A stretch of 38,824 nt of DNA from Olavius sp. associated proteobacterium Delta 1 (GTDB lineage: Bacteria; Desulfobacterota; Desulfobacteria; Desulfobacterales; JAFDCJ01), in assembly GCA_902749685.1 (NCBI GenBank), contig CACVKW010000556.1, forward strand, positions 1-38,824, in the 5' to 3' direction. The translations under genes and the position numbers were made by a program. This document shows positions 6,889 through 16,321 of the stretch, in pieces. Below the pieces are notes generated by a model. That model saw only the letters and a program-made list of their open reading frames with translations, ran no database searches and was not told the DNA's origin. Numbering within the stretch: position 1 is the first letter of the stretch; each line of letters opens with the position of its first letter.

Positions 6889-8136
6889 ATGGCTGAGAAG
6901 TCATTCCAAAGCAAAATTGTTAATTATGTTCTGCGGAAACGACCACTGATCCCATGCAGCCGAAGACTTATGCAAACCGGTGGATTTTTTAAGCCTAGTT
7001 CCGGCAGATATGCCGGTGCCATCTTCCCCATGATTTTAATCATCCTGATTACTGCCGGATGCGCACAGTTTCAGCATAAAATGCCCGAGGCGCTGCCCTT
7101 CATGGATCGTTCACAGACAAAAACCGAAGACGGGGTGCGGGTGACCGTGGCGGTTCCCAGCGCTGAGGAAAGCGAGCAAATATTCGGTTTCCCGCTGGCC
7201 GGCAAAAACATACAGCCGGTGTGGCTGGAGATAGAAAATAACCGCGACAACGAAATCGCTTGGTTCTTTAAACCGGGCACCACGAATGCGGGATTTGTCT
7301 ATACCAACTTGAAAATGGGCACCAAGGCCGTATTGGTGAAACTTTTTGCTGAAAAGTGGATCGAGGAGTTACCCTTTTTTGTAGAAGTACCCGGCCTCAA
7401 GGCCGACCATCATCAACTCAATCCCCACACCCTTTATTCCGAAAAAGACTTGATTGACCTGGATGACGACGGTTTGCGCCAGGCGCTTGAAAAACTGCCG
7501 TGCTGCATGACCAACAAGGACGGTACCGGCAAGAGTGATCCGCTCAACATCGTTGTGATCGGCCCTGACGAAGAGATCTGGCCGGCCTTCATCACCCGCA
7601 ATTGGGATGAATCCGAGATCATCTACCGCGCGTCGTTGGCCAAAACCATCGCGTCTTCTCTATTCGGCAGGCGCTACCGCTACTCACCCATGAGCCCGCT
7701 TTACTTCTACGGCAGACCCCAGGACGTGGGGCTGTAGAAAGCGCGCCAAACCGTTGAAGAACGCAACCACCTGCGCCTGTGGCTCAGTCCGATGCGCTAT
7801 CAGGGCATGCCGGTCTCTGTGGGTCAGATCAGCCGCGACATCGGTGTCAAGCTGACCACCAAATCGCCCACTCTGACCACCCATGAAATCGATCCGGATG
7901 TCGATGAAGCCCGGGATTATCTTATGTTGGATTTGCTGGAGTCCCAGAAGGTGGCCAAGATCGGGTTTGTGGGAGGTGTCGGCAGCGCAACACCTGACGA
8001 CCCGCGTTATAACCTGACGGATTCTCCCTACTGGACCGACGGCCTGCGTGTGGTATTCGTATTCAGCGAAGAGACGATTGCCCTCGATGAAGTCGAGGTT
8101 TTTGACTGGAAGCGATTGTATCAAAAGTATGAATAG
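6889..8136 (+). pseudogene. LssY_C-type lipoprotein interrupted by an in-frame TAG
   Basis: AAAGGAGG at 6873-6880 fits the ATG at 6889 (spacing 8). The frame runs 282 codons to TAG at 7735-7737, then stays open with no frame change for 132 more codons to TAG at 8134-8136. Both halves read as one LssY C-terminal-domain protein: the join GRPQDVGL-stop-KARQTVEERNHLRLWL carries a motif in which family members, as I recall, have Gln at the stop position, so one C-to-T change (CAG to TAG) explains it. A lipobox (ILITAGC, C58) lies unusually far from the N-terminus. The gene is either freshly inactivated, a sequencing error, or read through; a truncated 282-residue product could also be made. Confidence 0.8.
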
Positions 8137-8148
8137 GAGGTGTCTGCC

Positions 8149-9585
8149 ATGGTATTCTATCCCTCATCTCATCGCATTCTGACAACGCTTTTTATAACAG
8201 TGATTCTGTTATTAATCATCCAGACATTTTGTTTTGCAGCCAAAAGAGACATGAAAAAAGGGTATGTCATGACCGAGGTCGAACTGCAATCCGAGCTGAT
8301 GAGTTATGCCGATCGTTTTGCGAGCATTATGAGCCAGGATTTTGAGGATTTTGACTCGCAAAAACCTGGGCGCCAGGCACGCCGATTTATATTAAACGAC
8401 CAGGCATATTCCTTATCGGCCGTGTATACCATTGCGGCTGAGCCGAATCCACAGGTGGGTTTGCTGGACATGGTCGCGGTGACGACCTTGCGGCGTACGA
8501 TCTATGAAGATAACATGCGCCGCAAATATGGTAGGTCCATCGACGTGCTGGTTGCCGGCTTTCGGCAATTGGAGAAAGACGTCTGGCGCATGGCAGCCAA
8601 AGTCCTTACTAAAGAGCAGCAGGGCGAATTGCGTCAACTGATCCTGTATTGGCGCAAAAACAATCCGAATAAGATCGTCTATAACTACCTGCGTTTCAGC
8701 GATTTTGCCTCCCATCGCCGCAACTCCACGCTGGTAAAAAAAGTGCAGGCCGGCGGCATGTTTAAAACGGTCAAGGAGGTTACCCAGCAGGTCGAAGAGA
8801 CTCGTATGCTGGCCGAGCGGGGCATTTTTCTGGGAACCCGTTTACCGCTACTGACGGGACATTTTGCAGAAGTGTGGATGTCACAGTTGCTGGTCAGCCC
8901 GGAGACAAACAAGATTCTGGCGGATGTCCACACCTTTTCCACGGTGTCGGAACGTATGGCCAAGGTCGCCGAACAACTCCCGGACAAAGTCATGAAGGAT
9001 GCCTCGAAATTACAAAAACAAACGGTCAACCAGTTCATGACAGGTATCAACCAATGGACTGATGTCACGCTGGACAAGGTCATGGCCGATGTCGCCATCG
9101 AGCGCGAGGCGTTCATCAATCAATTCATGGATCGCTTAATCGGCGAGCAGAACAATGCACTCGCGGCACTTATGTCGGAAGAGCAGCGGGTAACCGGTTT
9201 GGTCACCGAGCTGCGCAAGACGATCGAGGGCAGTAATAATTTACTGCTGACCCTCAACACGCTTACCGAAAAATTCAAGGTCGGCGAACCTTCTCCCGAA
9301 CCAAAAGAATCGAAGCCGTTTGACATCAAGGAATACCAGAACACAATTGGAGAAGTGACCAAGCTGGTTGAATCAACCAATCACCTCGTCGGCACGGTCG
9401 GTCTGGAAAAGTTGTTGCCGCAGCTTATTGACGCCATCGACAGGGTAGAGGGTGAAGGTGAAGAACTCATCGATCACTCCTTCCGACAAGGTGTTTTTCT
9501 GATTTTGATTGCAATGGGAGCTTATATCATTGCCAGGTTGATCTATAACTTTTTGAATAAAAAGTTGATAGAGTCACGAGCATAG
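8149..9585 (+). CDS. Membrane-anchored coiled-coil protein of unknown function
   Basis: The ATG at 8149 is 8 nt after AGGAGG; a GTG at 8140 overlaps that Shine-Dalgarno and is unlikely. The product has 478 residues, an N-terminal signal or anchor (about 10-30), a long helical charged middle with coiled-coil character (about 230-410; repeated short leucine-spaced stretches such as TGLVTELRKTIEGSNNLLLTL), and a C-terminal transmembrane helix (about 448-468) followed by a basic tail. It follows the broken LssY-type gene by 12 nt, so it belongs to the same transcript. I do not recognise the family. The topology suggests a mostly periplasmic protein held at both ends, or an inner-membrane scaffold. 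Confidence 0.7.
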   Translation: MVFYPSSHRILTTLFITVILLLIIQTFCFAAKRDMKKGYVMTEVELQSELMSYADRFASIMSQDFEDFDSQKPGRQARRFILNDQAYSLSAVYTIAAEPNPQVGLLDMVAVTTLRRTIYEDNMRRKYGRSIDVLVAGFRQLEKDVWRMAAKVLTKEQQGELRQLILYWRKNNPNKIVYNYLRFSDFASHRRNSTLVKKVQAGGMFKTVKEVTQQVEETRMLAERGIFLGTRLPLLTGHFAEVWMSQLLVSPETNKILADVHTFSTVSERMAKVAEQLPDKVMKDASKLQKQTVNQFMTGINQWTDVTLDKVMADVAIEREAFINQFMDRLIGEQNNALAALMSEEQRVTGLVTELRKTIEGSNNLLLTLNTLTEKFKVGEPSPEPKESKPFDIKEYQNTIGEVTKLVESTNHLVGTVGLEKLLPQLIDAIDRVEGEGEELIDHSFRQGVFLILIAMGAYIIARLIYNFLNKKLIESRA

Positions 9586-9622
9586 GTCTTAGAAATAAAG
9601 GTCCGAGTGCGGAGGGTCTGAT

Positions 9623-10210
9623 ATGGAAATTACGAAATCACCCACAAGGCAAAATAATAAGAATACAAGCTACAGATGCCCTCTTCTAATTTCTATAACA
9701 CTGTTTCTTATTTTCGGGTGTGCGGCTCAGGGGGCCAAGCGTGTTCCTAGGGATCGTTTCGATTACAACGCTGCCATTGCTCAATCCACCAGAGAGCAAA
9801 TGCTGCTGAATATTGTTCGTAGCCGGTACCTGGAGGTGCCGGTGTTTATAACTGTCAGTTCTGTGTTGACCCAATATGAATATGAGCGCAGCGCAGGCAT
9901 TGGCGCCATATTGGAATTTGGTGAACATACCACGGACAGAGGCACCGGTGAGGCCAATTTAAGGTTCTCAGAGCGGCCGACCATTACGTACCTCCCGATC
10001 GAGGGTCAGGAGTTTTCGGCCCACCTGCTTTCAGACATTCCCTCTGAAATGTTCTTTGCCGCGGCACAGGCAGGCTGGACAATTGACGTCTTTATGCGCA
10101 TTGGCATTCAACGGCTTGGAGCGATGGAAAACATGTCATTTGGCGAGCTGCCCGCTTCCGGCTATTCATACACAATCACTGATTTTTGTGGATATCGTTT
10201 GGTAATCTGA
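9623..10210 (+). CDS. Lipoprotein, apparently C-terminally truncated
   Basis: This 195-residue protein has a type II signal (residues about 20-33, lipobox IFGC) after a polar 18-residue lead. The mature part begins RVPRDRFDYNAAIAQSTREQ and continues MLLNIVRSRYLEVPVFITVS, then RPTITYLPIEGQEF. I recall these words from longer (about 350-450 residue) uncharacterised lipoproteins. Family resemblance stops near residue 172 (GIQRLGAMEN), and the last 20 or so residues look unrelated, so the 3' half seems to have been lost. GGAGGG precedes the ATG. It lies 37 nt after the coiled-coil gene and is the last sizeable gene of the sigma54-linked run. Confidence 0.65.
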   Translation: MEITKSPTRQNNKNTSYRCPLLISITLFLIFGCAAQGAKRVPRDRFDYNAAIAQSTREQMLLNIVRSRYLEVPVFITVSSVLTQYEYERSAGIGAILEFGEHTTDRGTGEANLRFSERPTITYLPIEGQEFSAHLLSDIPSEMFFAAAQAGWTIDVFMRIGIQRLGAMENMSFGELPASGYSYTITDFCGYRLVI

Positions 10211-10281
10211 TATAAATCGTTTCAAAGGATGGTCCATTATATTTTTTTTATTTATCTGAGCAAAAAAGAAAGGAGTTAATA

Positions 10282-10455
10282 ATGGGTCGTCATTCTTTTT
10301 TGGATGGTTTGAGGGTGACTGTTGAAGAAGGTGATATGTTACCTTACTATGAGCTTTTTGCATTAAAGAGTATTATTAAGAAGGTGGCTTTGCGAATGTT
10401 GGAAGAATTAAAAGAAGAGCTTGAATCTGAAAAAGCCATCACTGAGGGCACTTAA
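10282..10455 (+). CDS. Small charged protein of 57 residues, unknown
   Basis: AAAGGAGTTAATA directly precedes the ATG at 10282. The 57-codon frame starts [20 protein letters not shown], continues through a hydrophobic-basic helix ([16 protein letters not shown]) and ends in an acidic tail with TAA at 10453-10455. It is followed 61 nt later by a strong terminator, as expected for the last gene of a transcript. Base use is more AT-rich than its neighbours. It has no recognised family; the amphipathic helix and good initiation region are the reasons to call it. Confidence 0.5.
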   Translation: MGRHSFLDGLRVTVEEGDMLPYYELFALKSIIKKVALRMLEELKEELESEKAITEGT

Positions 10456-10516
10456 CAAAAGGTCGAACCGTCCTTACGAATTCACATAAATTAATAAGCA
10501 TTTGATAATTAAAAAG

Positions 10517-10546
10517 AAAAGGCGAGGGTAAAATTCCTCGCCTTTT
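10517..10546. terminator. Bidirectional intrinsic terminator
   Basis: A perfect 11-bp stem (AAAAGGCGAGG / CCTCGCCTTTT) with an 8-nt loop has a T-rich trailing side on both strands. It can end the plus-strand accessory module and the minus-strand gltX / tRNA-Gln transcript. Confidence 0.85.
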
Positions 10547-10600
10547 CCATAAGGACGGGTAGTTCTTATAAGTTATTGAAATTATTATATATTTTTGTGG

Positions 10601-10674
10601 TGGCTGGGGGACCAGGATTCGAACCTGGGTTAACGGGGCCAGAACCCGTCGTCCTGCCGCTAGACGATCCCCCA
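10601..10674 (-). tRNA. tRNA-Gln (anticodon CTG)
   Basis: On the minus strand the gene starts TGGGGGATCGTCTAGC and ends in an encoded CCA (10601-10603). The acceptor stem TGGGGGA pairs with TCCCCCA, the anticodon stem is ACGGG/CCCGT around the loop TTCTGGC (anticodon CTG, reading CAG), and the T arm contains GGTTCGAATCC. It lies downstream of gltX on the same strand. The anticodon is not CTA, so it is not an amber suppressor for the TAG in the LssY-type gene. Confidence 0.95.
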
Positions 10675-10938
10675 GTATTTTGTAAACGTATCCATTACAG
10701 AATAATTTTCAGTGAGTCAAGGAAAATGTATTACCACCCGCTTTAGAAAGAAAATAAGAAGTTAAGAAGATCAGAAAATCAGATACTTAACAAATGACAA
10801 ACTGTAGTTTAGCGGATTGCGGAAATAAATCAATAAAATAAGATAGTTACTATGCTACTAATTAAAACTTCCCAAGGTTGCGACTATTGTCCTTAAAAGC
10901 AGAATTTTTCAGCTTTGTTTTCCATTTCAAAATATCTT
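10675..10938. repeat. Gap between tRNA-Gln and gltX with a period-8 array
   Basis: No gene is seen. At 10752-10791 a degenerate array of 8-nt units is readable (AAATAAGA, AGTTAAGA, AGATCAGA, AAATCAGA, TACTTAAC), one of many such arrays in this window. The rest is AT-rich with no clear terminator. Confidence 0.6.
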
Positions 10939-12357
10939 TTATCCTGACGATTTATCTAAATTTGCTTCGATGAACTGAATCGCCTTGCCAAGTCGCGGAA
11001 TTACGCGCTCGGGCCCTAAAATGGTGATGATTTCAAAAATGCCCGGGCTGGCGGTTTTGCCGGTCAGGGCGACCCGCACCGGTTGGGCGATTTTGCCCAG
11101 TTTCAGGCCGGTTTCATCCATCACGGCTTTAAATACGCCCTCAAGGTTTTTTTCGCTGTAATCGGTTGACGACTCCAGTTTGTCGACCAGCAGTCGCAGT
11201 GGTTCCAAGGCCGCTGCTTTCAAAAATTTACGGGCAGCTTTTTCCTCAAAAATGATATCTTCAAGATAATAAAACATGGCAGCATCGGCCATATCGGTCA
11301 GGGTCTTGCTGCGGGGTTGCAGGGTTTGGATAACGTTGGTGGTATAGTCACCGTCTTCGATCTCAATTCCGCGGTCTTTTAAAAATGGCCACAAGGGGTC
11401 GACCAGATCTGATGCGGCAGATGCCTGGATATGATCTGCATTGATGGCCTGCAGTTTTTCAATATCAAAGATGCCGGCCGAGCGACCGATATGCTCGATG
11501 TCAAATGCATTGATGAGTTCCTCTCTCGTAAAGAATTCCTGGTCGCCATGAGACCAACCCAGCCTCACCAGATAGTTGAGCAGGGCATCGGGTAAATAGC
11601 CCATATCCCGGTAAGCAGTTACCGACATGGCACCATGGCGTTTGCTTAAGCGGGCACGGTCGTTGCCAAGCACCATTGGGACATGGCCAAAGGTTGGCAA
11701 TGGGCTTCCCAGGGCGCGGTAGAGCAGGATCTGCTTGGGCGTGTTCATAACATGGTCATCACCCCGAATAATCGTGTTGATGTTCATCGTAATATCATCC
11801 ACCACCACAACAAAATTATAGGTGGGGGTTCCGTCGCTGCGGCAGATGACAAAATCGTCCAGCTCATCGTTCTTGAATACAATATTGCCTTTGATCACAT
11901 CTTCGACAACGGTGGTACCGCTAAGCGGAGCCTTGAAGCGCACGACTGCCTGGGTCGTTTTAATTCGTCCCATTTCACGACAGGTACCGTCATAACGCGG
12001 TTTGTCCCCGCTTGCCATGGCCGCTTGCCGCATGGCGTCGATTTGTTCGGGGGAACAAGTGCAATAATAGGCATGACCGGAATCAACCAGTTTTTGAATA
12101 TATTCCCGGTAAATTTCAAATCGCTGGGTTTGAAAATACGGCCCTTCGTCCCAATCGATCCCGAGCCATTGGAGCGCCTCAAATATGGCATCCACCGATG
12201 CTTGAGTCGAGCGTTGGATATCTGTATCCTCAATGCGCAGGACAAATTTGCCATTCATGTGCCGGGCATACAGCCAGTTGAATATTGCCGTGCGAGCCCC
12301 ACCGACATGCAGATATCCGGTCGGACTCGGTGGAAACCGTGTGATGATTTTTTCCAT
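10939..12357 (-). CDS. gltX: Glutamyl-tRNA synthetase
   Basis: This 472-residue class I synthetase charges tRNA(Glu). The HIGH-type motif is in FPPSPTGYLHVGGARTA (residues 8-24), and the KMSKS-type loop reads RLSKR (236-240). C99 and C101 with C126 resemble the zinc site of bacterial GluRS. Length is normal. It starts MEKIITRFPP with ATG at 12357. Desulfobacterota often make Gln-tRNA by the GatCAB route, in which case GluRS may also charge tRNA(Gln); the tRNA-Gln just downstream makes that worth noting, but no discriminating residue was checked. Confidence 0.97.
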   Translation of the reverse strand: MEKIITRFPPSPTGYLHVGGARTAIFNWLYARHMNGKFVLRIEDTDIQRSTQASVDAIFEALQWLGIDWDEGPYFQTQRFEIYREYIQKLVDSGHAYYCTCSPEQIDAMRQAAMASGDKPRYDGTCREMGRIKTTQAVVRFKAPLSGTTVVEDVIKGNIVFKNDELDDFVICRSDGTPTYNFVVVVDDITMNINTIIRGDDHVMNTPKQILLYRALGSPLPTFGHVPMVLGNDRARLSKRHGAMSVTAYRDMGYLPDALLNYLVRLGWSHGDQEFFTREELINAFDIEHIGRSAGIFDIEKLQAINADHIQASAASDLVDPLWPFLKDRGIEIEDGDYTTNVIQTLQPRSKTLTDMADAAMFYYLEDIIFEEKAARKFLKAAALEPLRLLVDKLESSTDYSEKNLEGVFKAVMDETGLKLGKIAQPVRVALTGKTASPGIFEIITILGPERVIPRLGKAIQFIEANLDKSSG

Positions 12358-12791
12358 ATCTTTTCCTAACTTATCCTTTTAACTTTTTAACCTGTTGATA
12401 TAAAACGCAATTATTTTTCTTTAAATTACTGCAATTAGCTAATTTGAGTAAATAGTTAGTAATACAGAGTTGTCAGGAAATCATAGCGGCGGTTGTTGAT
12501 ACCATCATAATATTCCATAAAATCCTGCATTTATTTGATATTTTCTAAACTGCCGAAGCGTTGCAGTAAATAAATTTGACAAATGATATTAATTGGTTAT
12601 ATTATAAAACTTAACAGTCATCGGGACCTTTCCATAGCATAGAAGGCAGCCCAGTACAAGCAAACAATTTCGATTGATCGCATGAAAAGGCTTGACATTC
12701 ATCTGGATTTAAATTACTAGAACGCCACCTGTAAATTCGAGTACTTGATTTCAATTTTTATTAAATATATTAATCAATTAGGAGATTACTT
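12358..12791. promoter_or_regulatory. Divergent gltX / rpmF intergenic region
   Basis: This 434-nt AT-rich region has no gene. For rpmF the best promoter is TTGACA-N16-TATATT at 12576-12603. A second TTGACA at 12692 has only a weak -10 (TACTAG) 17 nt later. I found no strong minus-strand promoter for gltX; CTGACA-like sequence near 12473 is the nearest -35 candidate. Confidence 0.5.
12576..12603 (+). promoter_or_regulatory. Candidate sigma70 promoter for rpmF
   Basis: TTGACA (12576-12581, 6/6) and TATATT (12598-12603, 5/6) are separated by 16 nt. They lie about 190 nt upstream of the rpmF start, giving a long leader. Confidence 0.55.
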
Positions 12792-12974
12792 ATGGCTGTA
12801 CCAAAACGAAAAACATCAAAATCTAAGCGCGACAAACGCAGAACACACCAAAAATTATCAGCACCGAATCTATCAACATGCCCTGATTGCGGAGAGGCCA
12901 CGCTGCCGCATCATGCCTGTCCCAGTTGCGGCTCTTACAAAGGCCGCACCGTCATTTCAACAGATGAGGATTAA
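12792..12974 (+). CDS. rpmF: Ribosomal protein L32
   Basis: This 60-residue basic protein begins [20 protein letters not shown], the L32 signature, with a zinc-ribbon CPDC...CPSC pair at about residues 35-52. ATG at 12792 follows AGGAGATTACTT. The usual upstream partner (yceD/DUF177) is absent from the window, and the usual downstream partners plsX-fabH are not here either. Confidence 0.97.
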   Translation: MAVPKRKTSKSKRDKRRTHQKLSAPNLSTCPDCGEATLPHHACPSCGSYKGRTVISTDED

Positions 12975-13338
12975 ATTTCACACTCAGATGCTGTTCGTTG
13001 AAGAGTTGGATAGTTAATTGTGTAACTAAGCTCCGAGCGAATTCGGATTTGGCTAAATGGTTTATTTGTTAAATAGTCAAATAGTTGAAGGATCTCAGCA
13101 TGCTATTCTAGGGTGCCATTTAACGATTCCGCAAGTCTATAAATCAACCATGGCACGAATTGCCTAATTTCCGAATTGCCTAATTACTCCGCCCTAAAAA
13201 ATAACAATAACAGGTTTCGATAAAAGATGGAGATCCATTTGAAACTGATGAGAATATTATAATGATGTCCGGGCGGATTATGTAACCAGTTACAGATATT
13301 TGAATCCGATATTAACCACCCCATAAGGAATTAATTAG
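12975..13338. repeat. Intergenic region with two period-8 arrays
   Basis: These 364 nt hold no gene I can support. Two degenerate 8-nt arrays are present: 13051-13090 (GGCTAAAT, GGTTTATT, TGTTAAAT, AGTCAAAT, AGTTGAAG) and 13157-13188 (GAATTGCC, TAATTTCC, GAATTGCC, TAATTACT). A TATAAT at 13258-13263 could be a -10 element for the acyl-CoA dehydrogenase operon, but no good -35 is spaced correctly. Confidence 0.6.
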
Positions 13339-15006
13339 ATGGCTGCAGATGACACCTCGCAAGCAAAACAGCCGACCGGATTGGATCTTGAATCCAGACA
13401 GATGGTACTGGATACCATTGGACACCTGAAAAAAAGGCTTTTGACCAAAGAAAAAATATTTGAATATGATCAAAAAGAAATTTTTCCGGAGGATACAATT
13501 CGGGAAATGCTGGGGCCCGAAATCGGGTTGCAACTTTTGATGATTCCGGAAGTATATGGCGGCATGGGGGGGGGCGCGCGGGACAGTTGTGCTGTGACCC
13601 GGGAGATGGCCAAAATTTGTCTGGGAATCACGACTGCATTTTTTGCTATCCAGCTCGGTGCGGATCCATTAATTGTTGGGGGCACCGATGAGCAGAAAGA
13701 GAAATGGCTCGGTCAGATTGCTGAAGGCAATGCGCTGGTTGCCTACGCGGTAACGGAGCCGGATGCCGGCAGCAATGTCGTGGCGATCAAGACCAAGGCC
13801 GATCCGGTGACCAATGATGCGGGTGAGATCATCGGCTATCATATCAACGGCAACAAGCAGTTTATTTCCACGGGGCTGTATGCCGATTTTATCACGGTGC
13901 TGGCCAATACGCCCGAGGGGGCAACCTTTTTCGTAATGGAAAAAGGAACCGAGGGTTTCATCGCTGGAAAAGGAGAGGAAAAACATGGCATACGGGCCTC
14001 CAACACATCACCGTTAACCTTTACCGATGCCTTTGTGCCGGTGGAGAATCTTATCGGCGGTATCCCCGGACACGGTATCAAACAGGCCAGCAAAGTTTTC
14101 GGTTATACGCGTCTGATGGTTGCCGCTATGGCTCTGGGCGGCGCGGAAGCCGCGCTTGAGATTGCAATCCCATATGCCAAGGAACGTATCCAATTTAAAA
14201 CCCCATTATCAGAAAAGCAGGGATATACTCACAAACTGATTTTACCGCATGTCGTGCGGTTGGCCGCCGCGGATGCATTTATTTCAGAAATCGCTGAAAG
14301 ATTGGATTCCGGCGGGCAAGACCTTGAGGTAGAAGGCTCCATTGCCAAACTGTATGCCACTGAGTCTGCCAACAAAGCAGCCGAAGATGCCATCCAGGCC
14401 TTGGGTGGTTATGGCTACATCACCGAGTACGAGGTCGAAAAGATCAAAAGAGACGTCCGCATCACCTGCATTTATGAAGGCACCAGTGAGATTCAGCAAA
14501 CCCTTATCAGCACCATGCGCTGGAAAATAACCCGCAAATCAAAAGGTGAGTTTTACCAAGCCATCAGTGATGAAATGCAACAGTTGCATAGCAGATCGGC
14601 AGATCTGGGGTGCCGGACCTATGAGCTTGCGGCCAGTGCGTTGAACCAGGCCATCATCCTGGCCAACGATCACCGGTTGACCAGACAGCAGTATATCATG
14701 TTTGCGCTGGCGGATATGGCGGCTAATGTTGAGATTGGCGCCAGTCTGGCACGCAGGGCCTCCAGGTGTGCTCAACGCGGCGATTCCGAAGCCGAAAAAA
14801 TGAAAATCATTGCCAGGCTGTTTGCCGCTGAAGTTGCCCGGATTATCTCCCAGAATATCTTACTAATTGTAATGGGTTGTGGTCAATTTGACGAAAAGGC
14901 CACTGCCGAATTCCTGGCGCGTGTGGCCTACGGTGAGCTTACGGCCGGCATGCACAACATGATCCCGGACATGGATCAACTCGCCGATATCGTATTTGAG
15001 AGGTAG
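13339..15006 (+). CDS. Acyl-CoA dehydrogenase, long form, in the fatty-acid synthesis locus
   Basis: This 555-residue flavoprotein is of the acyl-CoA dehydrogenase superfamily. The FAD/substrate region [12 protein letters not shown] is near residue 135-146, and the catalytic-base motif YEGTSEIQ begins at Y379/E380. The C-terminal part (about 395-555) extends well past the usual 380-390-residue family length with an extra mostly helical domain. It ends 2 nt before fabG, so the two are translationally close and surely co-transcribed. Placing a beta-oxidation-type enzyme at the head of fabG-acpP-fabF suggests it acts on a short or medium acyl thioester feeding or draining fatty-acid synthesis, but this is inference. 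Electron acceptor would be ETF. Confidence 0.88.
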   Translation: MAADDTSQAKQPTGLDLESRQMVLDTIGHLKKRLLTKEKIFEYDQKEIFPEDTIREMLGPEIGLQLLMIPEVYGGMGGGARDSCAVTREMAKICLGITTAFFAIQLGADPLIVGGTDEQKEKWLGQIAEGNALVAYAVTEPDAGSNVVAIKTKADPVTNDAGEIIGYHINGNKQFISTGLYADFITVLANTPEGATFFVMEKGTEGFIAGKGEEKHGIRASNTSPLTFTDAFVPVENLIGGIPGHGIKQASKVFGYTRLMVAAMALGGAEAALEIAIPYAKERIQFKTPLSEKQGYTHKLILPHVVRLAAADAFISEIAERLDSGGQDLEVEGSIAKLYATESANKAAEDAIQALGGYGYITEYEVEKIKRDVRITCIYEGTSEIQQTLISTMRWKITRKSKGEFYQAISDEMQQLHSRSADLGCRTYELAASALNQAIILANDHRLTRQQYIMFALADMAANVEIGASLARRASRCAQRGDSEAEKMKIIARLFAAEVARIISQNILLIVMGCGQFDEKATAEFLARVAYGELTAGMHNMIPDMDQLADIVFER

Positions 15007-15008
15007 TC

Positions 15009-15755
15009 ATGGCGGATGAAGTCAAGCGTACTATTCTGATTACGGGCGGTTCCAGGGGAATCGGCAGGGGTATCTGCAGAGCGTTTGCGCGGGCGGACTG
15101 CCGTATTTATTTTAACTACTCATCGGCAACCGAAGCAGCCGCTGAAACCGAGAAACTGGCGGCCGAAGCCGGCGGCAGGGCCACCGGCATTCAGGTGAAT
15201 GTTGCCGCCGAAAAAGAGGTGGCCGGATTTGTCGCTCGGGTCCTGGATGAAACCGGTCGCATCGATGTTTTGGTCAACAATGCCGGTATTACCCGCGACG
15301 GTCTGATTGTCCGCATGAAGGAATCCGATTGGGATGATGTTCTCAATATTAATTTAAAGGGAACCTTTAACTGCATCAAAGCGGTAACCAAAACGATGAT
15401 GAAGCAGCGTTCGGGCCGCATTATTAATGTGTCCTCTGTGGTTGGGGCCAGCGGTAATCCGGGTCAGGCGAACTATGTCGCTTCCAAAGCCGGTATCATC
15501 GGTCTTACCAAGGGCGTTGCCAAGGAGCTGGCCTCACGAGGCATTACGGCCAATGTTGTCGCACCGGGCTATGTTGATACGGATATGACCACATCTCTTT
15601 CCGACAAAGCCAAGGAGATGATGATAAGCCAGATACCGCTGGGACGGGTCGGTACCGCGGAGGATATTGCCGCAGCCGTCGTATTTCTAGCTTCCGATCA
15701 GGCCGCTTATATCACCGGTCAGGTTATTCATGTAAATGGCGGCATGTACATGTAA
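15009..15755 (+). CDS. fabG: 3-oxoacyl-[ACP] reductase
   Basis: This 248-residue SDR enzyme reduces beta-ketoacyl-ACP with NADPH in type II fatty-acid synthesis. It shows the cofactor loop TGGSRGIGRG (residues about 13-22), NNAG (about 91-94), the catalytic Ser in NVSSVVG, and Y156-x3-K160 (YVASK). The C-terminal YITGQVIHVNGG is typical of FabG. It lies between the acyl-CoA dehydrogenase and acpP. Confidence 0.95.
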   Translation: MADEVKRTILITGGSRGIGRGICRAFARADCRIYFNYSSATEAAAETEKLAAEAGGRATGIQVNVAAEKEVAGFVARVLDETGRIDVLVNNAGITRDGLIVRMKESDWDDVLNINLKGTFNCIKAVTKTMMKQRSGRIINVSSVVGASGNPGQANYVASKAGIIGLTKGVAKELASRGITANVVAPGYVDTDMTTSLSDKAKEMMISQIPLGRVGTAEDIAAAVVFLASDQAAYITGQVIHVNGGMYM

Positions 15756-15809
15756 AACTGTTAACAATAAACATTATTTCCGGTGAACCCGGGAGAGGAG
15801 GTAAGTCAA

Positions 15810-16037
15810 ATGTCGATAGAAGATAAAGTCAAAAAAATTATTGCAGAAAAACTAAGCGTTGATTTGGAGGAAGTTGTTCCCGAGGCTTCTTTTGTGGACG
15901 ATCTGGGTGCAGACTCCCTTGATCTGGTTGAATTAATTATGTCCATGGAAGAAGAATTTGACGTTGAAATTTCCGATGAAGACGCCGAAAAAATCGCAAC
16001 GGTTAAAGACGCCATCGCTTACGTTCATACCCAATAG
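15810..16037 (+). CDS. acpP: Acyl carrier protein
   Basis: This 75-residue acidic protein carries growing acyl chains on 4'-phosphopantetheine attached to S36 in [11 protein letters not shown]. The ATG at 15810 follows GAGAGGAGGTAAGTCAA; a GTG further upstream (15783) would place the Shine-Dalgarno inside the gene and is not used. Length and sequence are canonical. Confidence 0.97.
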   Translation: MSIEDKVKKIIAEKLSVDLEEVVPEASFVDDLGADSLDLVELIMSMEEEFDVEISDEDAEKIATVKDAIAYVHTQ

Positions 16038-16321
16038 ACAGATAGTAACCTAAGAAAATTTTGGTGCGATGGTTATCATGCCGTATTGATAATCGTCCAT
16101 GCTGCACACCGCCCATTTGTGTGCCGGCTACCGGCCACTGGATTGGGAGGTGTTGTCGCCTGAATCTTGCATGAAAATCAATGAGATTTTGAAAGCCTCC
16201 GGCTCGGGCAAAATCCAGGTATCAGTCGGAAAGCAGTGGCCGGTTGCAGATGGCACGATTCGCCTGTCATTGGATCTTACTAATTGATCCGTCTTGAAAA
16301 TAGCAGATTGAGGGAGGTCGT
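16038..16321. other. Unusually long acpP-fabF spacer
   Basis: These 284 nt separate two genes that are often nearly adjacent. A 62-codon open frame (16099-16287) has no Shine-Dalgarno and no family resemblance; its codon use is not obviously wrong, so a remnant or small gene cannot be excluded. No hairpin with T-run is seen. Confidence 0.4.

Noticed and set aside
10601..10674. Amber-suppressor tRNA that could read the TAG at 7735
   Set aside because: The anticodon is CTG, a normal tRNA-Gln for CAG; suppression would need CTA.
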